Source: Chloroflexota bacterium
GTDB taxonomy: Bacteria > Chloroflexota > Chloroflexia > Chloroheliales > Chloroheliaceae
Direction: 5' to 3'
Length of the DNA: 64,000 nucleotides
Assembly: GCA_028287745.1 (NCBI GenBank)
Contig: JAQBPB010000068.1
Coordinates: 124,001-188,000 of the forward strand
Below the pieces are notes generated by a model that was not told the DNA's origin, made no database searches, and saw only the letters and a list, made by a program, of their open reading frames with translations. This document shows positions 59,436-64,000 of the stretch, piece by piece. Each line of letters starts with the position of its first letter. Within the stretch, counting starts at the first letter, position 1. The position numbers and the translations under genes were made by a program.

Positions 59436-59480
59436 AAAAGCAGGAAGTAAGAAGGTTAAATTCTTACTTCCTGCTTTTTT
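59436..59480 (+). terminator. Terminator after the ferritin-like gene
   Basis: 18-bp arms AAAAGCAGGAAGTAAGAA (59436-59453) and TTCTTACTTCCTGCTTTT (59461-59478), followed by further T's. Confidence 0.88.
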
Positions 59481-59703
59481 GAGCAGCTTTGAAACGTCTT
59501 AAATTACCCTATACTTACAGGATTTCTTATCCTTTAATTAGCCCCAATATGCAGCGCTGTGGCCTCGCATGTAGCTTTTTGGATAGTAAATATCCCATTG
59601 GTGCAGTACAATCTCACCAGGCAGGTTTAGCAGCTAGGCTGGCTGGCATTAATCGTGGCCGTAACAGGGGCCATAAAATTTCAGGGAAACTATAAGGGAT
59701 AAA

Positions 59704-60666
59704 TTGACTAAAACTAATGAATGGCAAAATGCGGGACCTGGAGAAGAAGTACAAAGTAACGTTAGCACCCTAAAAAAACCTAATATTCCGCTCGGAAACT
59801 TTACAATTAACGATTTTCTGCTGCTGGTTTGTATTTTAATCTGGGCTTTGAATTCGCCCTTTGTAAAGATAGCCCTGGAAGAAATCGCGCCGCTGGCCGT
59901 TTCTCAACTCCGGGTGACCCTGGCGGCGGTGGTAAGCCTGGCAATTTTGGTTTTCCGCGAGCGCTCTTTTTATATCGCCTGGCGGCATCTTCCACTGGTG
60001 TGCCTGGCGGCCCTAATGGGTATTACGACCAACCAGATAACTTTTATCTACGCTTTAAGCAATACTTCGGCTTCCGCCATCTCGCTGCTTTACGCGGCCA
60101 GCCCCCTGTTTTCTACCCTGCTGGCGGCCCTTATTTTCGGCGAGAGAGTTAAAAGAAGCTACTTCTTCGGCCTTCCTCTGGCCCTGGTCGGGGTTGTTAT
60201 GATTATTTTAACCGCCCCAAACGCCTCGCTTGACGGCAACGTTCTGGGAAATCTGCTGGCGGTAGTAATGGCCTTTTCCTGGGCCGCTTACACCGTCTTG
60301 TTGCAGCCTTTATTAAAGTATTATTCGCCCCTGCGCCTTAGCGCCTGCTGTTTCGCTATCGGCAGCCTCTTCCTGATACCTTTTAGCTTTTCGCAGGTCT
60401 TGACCCTCGGTGACAAACCGGTATCCCTGGTAGCCTGGCTGATTTTAGGTTTCTCGGCCATCCTGGCAATGGTTTTGACCAATGTCATCTGGTATAGCGG
60501 AGTTAAAAAGCTGGGAGTATCCCGGACGGTTTATTATACCTATCTCCAGCCTTTCTTTGGCGTTATCGCGGCGGCTATCCTGCTGAGTGAACTGATAGTT
60601 CCCTGGCAAATCCTGGGAGGTATGCTGGTAATTGGCAGCCTGTTAATCTACCGGTTGACCAAATAA
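59704..60666 (+). CDS. EamA/DMT-family transporter
   Basis: A 320-residue membrane protein with about ten membrane segments in two EamA repeats, of the drug/metabolite transporter superfamily. A typical repeat start is ICILIWALNSPFVKIALEEI, and the second begins near VMAFSWAAYTVLLQPLLKYY. Substrates of such exporters include amino acids and metabolites; here it is unknown. The N-terminal 35 residues are polar. The start is TTG at 59704 with AAGGGA 4 nt upstream. It converges with the pirin gene 7 bp away. Confidence 0.88.
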   Translation: MTKTNEWQNAGPGEEVQSNVSTLKKPNIPLGNFTINDFLLLVCILIWALNSPFVKIALEEIAPLAVSQLRVTLAAVVSLAILVFRERSFYIAWRHLPLVCLAALMGITTNQITFIYALSNTSASAISLLYAASPLFSTLLAALIFGERVKRSYFFGLPLALVGVVMIILTAPNASLDGNVLGNLLAVVMAFSWAAYTVLLQPLLKYYSPLRLSACCFAIGSLFLIPFSFSQVLTLGDKPVSLVAWLILGFSAILAMVLTNVIWYSGVKKLGVSRTVYYTYLQPFFGVIAAAILLSELIVPWQILGGMLVIGSLLIYRLTK

Positions 60667-60673
60667 TCGCGGT

Positions 60674-61594
60674 TTAGCGTTCCGGCAGGGGTACGAATTC
60701 CGTTTCACCCGGTATTTGCGCAAACCGGCCTTCTTTCCAGTCGGCTTTGGCCTGTTCGATACGTTCCAGTCGACTGGATACAAAGTTCCACCAGATGTGC
60801 CTCTTGCCGATATTCGCCCCGCCGATAATGACTACCTGGGCCGCTGAGTCTGCTTCAATCACGGTTTCGGTTTCCGGCTGGCATACCGCCATGCTGTAGA
60901 CCGGCACCGGGACATTATTCAACCGGACATTCCCGGAAACTATATAGACCCCTTTTTCGGCTATTTCATGGGGTAGGGCCAGGCGAGCGCCTGGTGAAAG
61001 CGTCGCTTCGGCGAAAATTGTGGGTGAAAAAGTAGTGACCGGTGAAGAAAGGCCAAAACCTTCGCCCATCAGCACCCGTAAGGCTACCCCATCACTATGC
61101 TGGCCGGGCAGGTCGGCTGCCGGGTAATGATAAAAAGCCGGGTCAATTTCTTCCTGTCCTTCCGGCAGGGCCAGCCAGAGTTGCAGTGAATGAAGATTAA
61201 ACCCCCTGGCCCGCAATTCCGGCAGTGACCGTTCCGAGTGAGCAATTCCTTTACCGGCCACCATCAAATTTATGGCCCCCGGCTGAATGGACTGGACCAT
61301 TCCCAGGCTATCCCGGTGCATTATTTCCCCTTCGAAGACATAGGTGACGGTTGCCAGGTTTATATGCGGGTGCGGCGGTATCTCAATTCCGGTGCCGGGT
61401 TGCAACTGGACCGGGCCGATGTGGTCAAAAAATATCCAGGGACCGACCATGCGCCTGGAAAAAAAGGGCAGGACCCGCCGTATTTCAATACCGCCGAGGT
61501 TCCTGGGACGAGCTGTGATGACCATCTCGGGGCCATCTTCTGCTGAGTTCACTCCGTCAGTGACGGTCTTTCCCGGCTGCAATAAATCGCTCAT
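60674..61594 (-). CDS. Pirin family protein
   Basis: A 306-residue bicupin of the pirin family. The metal-binding motif is in IPPHPHINLATVTYVFEGE, with another His/Glu set in the following strands (IMHRDS; AGKGIAHSER). Some members are quercetin dioxygenases; others are regulatory. The ATG at 61594 overlaps the TGA of crcB (ATGA), so it is translationally coupled to the fluoride channel genes. A role in stress handling with them is an inference. Confidence 0.87.
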   Translation of the reverse strand: MSDLLQPGKTVTDGVNSAEDGPEMVITARPRNLGGIEIRRVLPFFSRRMVGPWIFFDHIGPVQLQPGTGIEIPPHPHINLATVTYVFEGEIMHRDSLGMVQSIQPGAINLMVAGKGIAHSERSLPELRARGFNLHSLQLWLALPEGQEEIDPAFYHYPAADLPGQHSDGVALRVLMGEGFGLSSPVTTFSPTIFAEATLSPGARLALPHEIAEKGVYIVSGNVRLNNVPVPVYSMAVCQPETETVIEADSAAQVVIIGGANIGKRHIWWNFVSSRLERIEQAKADWKEGRFAQIPGETEFVPLPER

Positions 61595-61989
61595 TGTAAC
61601 ACCACTTTCTTCCTGGGATTTAACCGGCGGCCAAGTTCCGTTCCCAGCCAGACACATATCATGCCGCCCGCCAGGCTGGCTGCTGAATAAAGCAGGCCGG
61701 TAGGCCAGTAACCCTGCTGGAATAAAGCTATGGTTTCGTTGGTCAGGCTCGAAAAAGTTGTATATGCTCCTACAAAACCGGTCGCAAAAAACAAACGCCA
61801 CTCTACCGGCAAAATATATTTTACGGCAATCAGGGTTAGAAACAACCCCAGAATGAAACTGCCGGACAGATTGATTAAAAAAGTTCCCAGGGGAAATTCC
61901 CCGGGCCCCACTTTAATTATACCGCCTGCCCCGTAACGCGCTATGGCACCCAGGCTTCCACCCAGGCCGACTATCAGATAGCTTCGCAG
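61591..61989 (-). CDS. crcB: Fluoride channel CrcB/Fluc, second copy, probable CTG start
   Basis: A 132-residue fluoride channel subunit with four membrane segments. The family motifs NLSGSF and GFVGAYTTFSS are present. Reading upstream of the GTG at 61911, the frame codes SYLIVGLGGSLGAIARYG, exactly the usual first helix, so translation must begin earlier. Between the in-frame TAG at 62011-62013 and this helix the only sensible start is CTG at 61987-61989, with AAAGGAG 8 nt upstream. Its end overlaps the pirin start by 4 nt. It likely pairs with the upstream CrcB. Confidence 0.85.
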   Translation of the reverse strand: MRSYLIVGLGGSLGAIARYGAGGIIKVGPGEFPLGTFLINLSGSFILGLFLTLIAVKYILPVEWRLFFATGFVGAYTTFSSLTNETIALFQQGYWPTGLLYSAASLAGGMICVWLGTELGRRLNPRKKVVLQ

Positions 61990-62010
61990 CGCTTGTACTC
62001 CTTTCCTCGC

Positions 62011-62388
62011 CTAGAAAATAGTTCCCAACCAGAAGCCGCCCAGGGCTGCCACAAGACCGGCTAGATAACTTCCGACCAGGTAACCGGCTAAAGCCCGGAC
62101 CGCTTTTCCTTCTTTAAGCAACCTTAGAGTTTCAAACGCATAGGTTGAAAATGTAGTATAGCCGCCGCAAAAACCGGCGGCAAACAACCAGCGGTAGCTT
62201 TCCTCGGCCAGGATATTTTGACTTACCAGCCCTAAAAATAGCCCTAGTAAGAAACTGCCGCTCAAGTTAATTATAAAAGTTCCGTAGGGAAAAGCTACCC
62301 CAAACTTCGCCGCCGAAAAGTTAGAAAACCCATACCGGGCCTGCGCTCCCAGGCAACCGCCCACCCCTACCAGAAAAATATCCCACAT
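62011..62388 (-). CDS. crcB: Fluoride channel CrcB/Fluc, first copy
   Basis: A 125-residue fluoride exporter subunit with four membrane segments. It begins MWDIFLVGVGGCLGAQARYG and carries the family motifs NLSGSF and GFCGGYTTFSTYAFE, which line the fluoride and sodium sites. It lies in the same reading frame as the second copy, separated only by a stop and 21 bases. A candidate fluoride riboswitch with a terminator lies about 50 bp upstream on the same strand. Confidence 0.92.
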   Translation of the reverse strand: MWDIFLVGVGGCLGAQARYGFSNFSAAKFGVAFPYGTFIINLSGSFLLGLFLGLVSQNILAEESYRWLFAAGFCGGYTTFSTYAFETLRLLKEGKAVRALAGYLVGSYLAGLVAALGGFWLGTIF

Positions 62389-62437
62389 AAAACTACAATG
62401 GTCCTTCCCAAAACCGGACTTTGTATCTAAGAAAATG

Positions 62438-62478
62438 AAAAAGCTTCTACCAGTCCGCTAAAAAGCCAGTAGAAGCTA
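62438..62478 (-). terminator. Attenuator-type terminator in the crcB leader
   Basis: On the minus strand, AGCTTCTACTGGC pairs with GCGGACTGGTAGAAGCT (12 bp including two G-U), followed by TTTTT. The first arm overlaps the 3' end of the candidate riboswitch, which suggests ligand-controlled termination. Confidence 0.65.
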
Positions 62479-62525
62479 TTAACCTTTCGGGTACCGGTCC
62501 AAGGAGCGGCTTTAGCCTGCCCTTT
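62467..62525 (-). ncRNA. Candidate fluoride riboswitch (crcB motif)
   Basis: Read on the minus strand, the 3' part GGTTAATAGCTTCTACTG closely matches the 3' part of fluoride aptamers (for example GGGCTGATGGCCTCTACTG). The 5' part, GGGCAGGCTAAAGCCGCTC, can form the first stem. Its AAGC could pair with GCTT of the 3' part, where the known aptamer has AGGC:GCCT. The usual GATG core is not conserved and the hairpin between is weak. It is 5' of the crcB genes and overlaps a terminator arm. Confidence 0.5.
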
Positions 62526-62763
62526 TTGGGCCGTAAGTACCTGTCAGAGTGGTTCGGAAAAACGTTAACAGACTACCCGTTTTCCCCGGCGAGCATTATC
62601 GCCGCTAATTTTATTTGTAACTTCTGCAATTTATACCATGCAGGCTTTCCAGTCAACTTGCCCCAGGCATGGGCATTTTCGGTTAGAAAATCCCCTAAAC
62701 AGCGGTCAGGGCCAAATTTTATTTGTCTGTTCTCAGGGGGGACTTCAATTTAGTTCTAAATGC

Positions 62764-62792
62764 TTGACAGCCTCATTTTCCTTTGCTAAGAT
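62764..62792 (+). promoter_or_regulatory. Promoter of the small conserved gene
   Basis: TTGACA (62764-62769) and TAAGAT (62787-62792) with 17-bp spacing. A leader of about 145 nt follows. Confidence 0.6.
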
Positions 62793-62945
62793 AAAATTTA
62801 GGTAGCAGCTTATTCAACTTTCCGGTTAAAACTGTTTAGTTACCTTAGTACGGATTTTCCAGGTTTTTGACCAGTCAACTTATAGTGTTACTTGTTACCA
62901 AAATGGTTCACAAAACCAGCAGGACCACACAGGAGGTATAGACCG

Positions 62946-63155
62946 ATGGAGTTCTACAGCGTAAAACATCGTAAAAAAGTAAGCGTCTCGGATAATGACA
63001 TCAAGAAGAAGATGTTTAATAGTGGCAATGGCGAAAGCAGCCGCACTCGTTATGCCGCCGTAGCGGAAACCACGGTGGAGGGTGATAAAGTTAAACTGAC
63101 CAAATTTATCAATAAACAGACCTTTGATGGACTCAAGGTGGATGAGGTAAACTAA
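62946..63155 (+). CDS. Small basic conserved-looking protein of unknown function
   Basis: A 69-residue basic protein starting MEFYSVKHRKKVSV. It has no membrane segment and no Cys. The middle is charged and polar, and the end holds KLTKFINKQTFDGLKV. I do not recognise a named family, though the layout resembles small nucleic-acid- or chromatin-associated proteins. GGAGGT lies 8-9 nt before the ATG at 62946. It has its own strong promoter and terminator, which supports a real, possibly abundant, single-gene transcript. Confidence 0.7.
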   Translation: MEFYSVKHRKKVSVSDNDIKKKMFNSGNGESSRTRYAAVAETTVEGDKVKLTKFINKQTFDGLKVDEVN

Positions 63156-63169
63156 GCCTGTCAGGAACC

Positions 63170-63202
63170 AAAAAAGCGGCCTTAATCAAAAGACCGCTTT
63201 TT
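63170..63202. terminator. Bidirectional terminator after the small conserved gene
   Basis: AAAAAGCGG (63171-63179) pairs with CCGCTTTTT (63194-63202), with an inner CTT/AAG pair. It also serves the converging propeller gene. Confidence 0.82.
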
Positions 63203-63211
63203 ATTTGCTTA

Positions 63212-64000
63212 TTATTTGCTCCAGAAAGCCAGGCTACCGTAAGCTACTTCCTGTGCTTTACCGGCATTTGAACCATCCACCTGGAGTAGATAGATTTTCG
63301 GTGGGATATCACTCTGGGTGCTGGCTTGCGATAAGGCGGTTACGTCCTCTTTGCTCAAACCTCCAAAAACCAGCGTTTTACTGTCCGGTGCCCAGATTGA
63401 ATTTGATTGGGCATACTGGTCAAAAAAGTTTATAAGCTGTATCCAGATGTCGCTCGGGTACCAATCCGCTATCGCGGAACTTTTCTTTGTTCCCAGGTCA
63501 TAAACTTTCCAGGCCAGCAAATTCCCCGTTTCATTCAGGGTAACGTAGGCAATCTTTGTACCGTCCGGCGACCAGAAGAAGGCCGCGATTTCTTCATCCA
63601 CCAGCACGCTGGTCTTAGGGGCTGTAGCCGGGGGCGCTTTCGGGTCAATTTCGGCCAGTGAAATACCCTTGTATAATCCCTGGCTCCCCTCTACCATATG
63701 GCTAAAAGCTAACTTACTGTCTACCGGTGACCAGTTAAAACTGGCTCCCTTACCCCCGGTGTCCAACTTACCGGCGTCCTTGCCGGTTTTATCTTGCAGG
63801 TAAATATCTTCGTTACCGGACTGATTGTTTGAAACGGCAAAAGCCAGGCGGGTGCCGTCGGCTGAAAAAGCCGGGGTCCGGAAGAGGCTGGGAGTAACCT
63901 TCAGGGCGGTTGGTTGGGCCTGGCTGTCTTTAGCTGTTAACAGGCTAAGGGCACTGTCGGCCGCCGTAGTACTGCTGTGGATCAGTAGTTGCTGGCTATC
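63212..64000 (-). CDS. TolB/WD40-like beta-propeller protein, 5' end outside window
   Basis: Partial gene: the frame stays open from the stop at 63212 to the last base, at least 262 codons. Propeller blades are visible as FRTPAFSADGTRLAFAV, ASFNWSPVDSKLAFSH, FFWSPDGTKIAYVT and SIWAPDSKTLVFGG, the last two with the SPDG-type turn. It resembles the outer domain of the anti-sigma-like protein at 34-36 kb. The N-terminal part, which could hold a signal or anti-sigma domain, is beyond the window. Confidence 0.8.
   Translation of the reverse strand, partial: DSQQLLIHSSTTAADSALSLLTAKDSQAQPTALKVTPSLFRTPAFSADGTRLAFAVSNNQSGNEDIYLQDKTGKDAGKLDTGGKGASFNWSPVDSKLAFSHMVEGSQGLYKGISLAEIDPKAPPATAPKTSVLVDEEIAAFFWSPDGTKIAYVTLNETGNLLAWKVYDLGTKKSSAIADWYPSDIWIQLINFFDQYAQSNSIWAPDSKTLVFGGLSKEDVTALSQASTQSDIPPKIYLLQVDGSNAGKAQEVAYGSLAFWSK

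Larger units (their letters stand above)
62389..62945. other. Intergenic region between crcB and the small conserved gene
   Basis: About 560 bp between divergent genes. It holds the candidate fluoride riboswitch and its terminator (62438-62525) and the plus-strand promoter at 62764-62792. A 75-codon open frame at 62526-62753 has no ribosome site and is not called. Confidence 0.6.

Noticed and set aside
61591..61911. Short crcB starting at GTG 61911
   Set aside because: It would lack the first membrane helix, which is clearly encoded upstream in the same frame.
62526..62753. 75-codon open frame divergent from crcB
   Set aside because: No ribosome site; it begins within the crcB leader region and ends before the promoter of the next real gene.

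Overview
The window looks like chromosomal DNA from a free-living heterotrophic bacterium, most probably of the phylum Chloroflexota. This is an inference from gene content and style: moderate GC, Thr/Ala-rich lipoprotein linkers, TadE-like proteins, an iron-type DtxR regulator, sugar importers with glycoside hydrolases, and cyanophycin genes. No rRNA, tRNA, CRISPR array or insertion sequence was seen.

Layout. 0.1-4.2 kb: GH31 alpha-glycosidase converging on a polysaccharide flippase. 4.5-7.7 kb: orphan minE, a YjbQ-like protein, a protein carrying an eCIS-associated N-terminal motif, and rsmG. 7.9-12.9 kb: UbiB-family kinase, anti-sigma and ECF sigma factors, a methyltransferase and a zinc-finger protein. 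13.1-15.6 kb: two TadE-like proteins. 15.7-25 kb: pruA, a lipoprotein hydrolase, a glyoxalase-fold protein, an M20 peptidase, DinB, GNAT, and an Fe-S PD-(D/E)XK nuclease. 24.2-32.1 kb: an iron block made of an FhuF-like reductase, a DtxR regulator, a diiron MBL-fold protein and an efeUOB operon. Near-identical 20-bp palindromes overlap the dtxR and efeU promoters. 32.2-40.6 kb: GH35, a second sigma/anti-sigma pair with a beta-propeller, a tyrosine recombinase, a radical SAM protein and a PhyH-like dioxygenase. 40.8-51.2 kb: a pentosan-type utilisation locus with three GH43 enzymes, two ABC permeases, a solute-binding lipoprotein and an ArsR-type regulator. 51.8-59.4 kb: an SDR oxidoreductase, the cyanophycin set (cphA, isoaspartyl dipeptidase, cphB), and a protein with two ferritin-like metal-motif sets. 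59.7-64 kb: DMT transporter, pirin, tandem crcB fluoride channels behind a candidate fluoride riboswitch, a small conserved protein, and a propeller protein running off the window end.

How the genes work together. The DtxR protein probably controls its own operon (with FhuF) and efeUOB. EfeU and EfeO share a helical repeat that suggests a common extracytoplasmic iron-handling module. The GH43 enzymes appear placed outside the cell (secreted and membrane-anchored) and inside it, around one importer whose ATPase is not present here. CphA makes cyanophycin, CphB cuts it to beta-Asp-Arg dipeptides and the IadA-like enzyme would split those. All functions are inferred from sequence reading alone.
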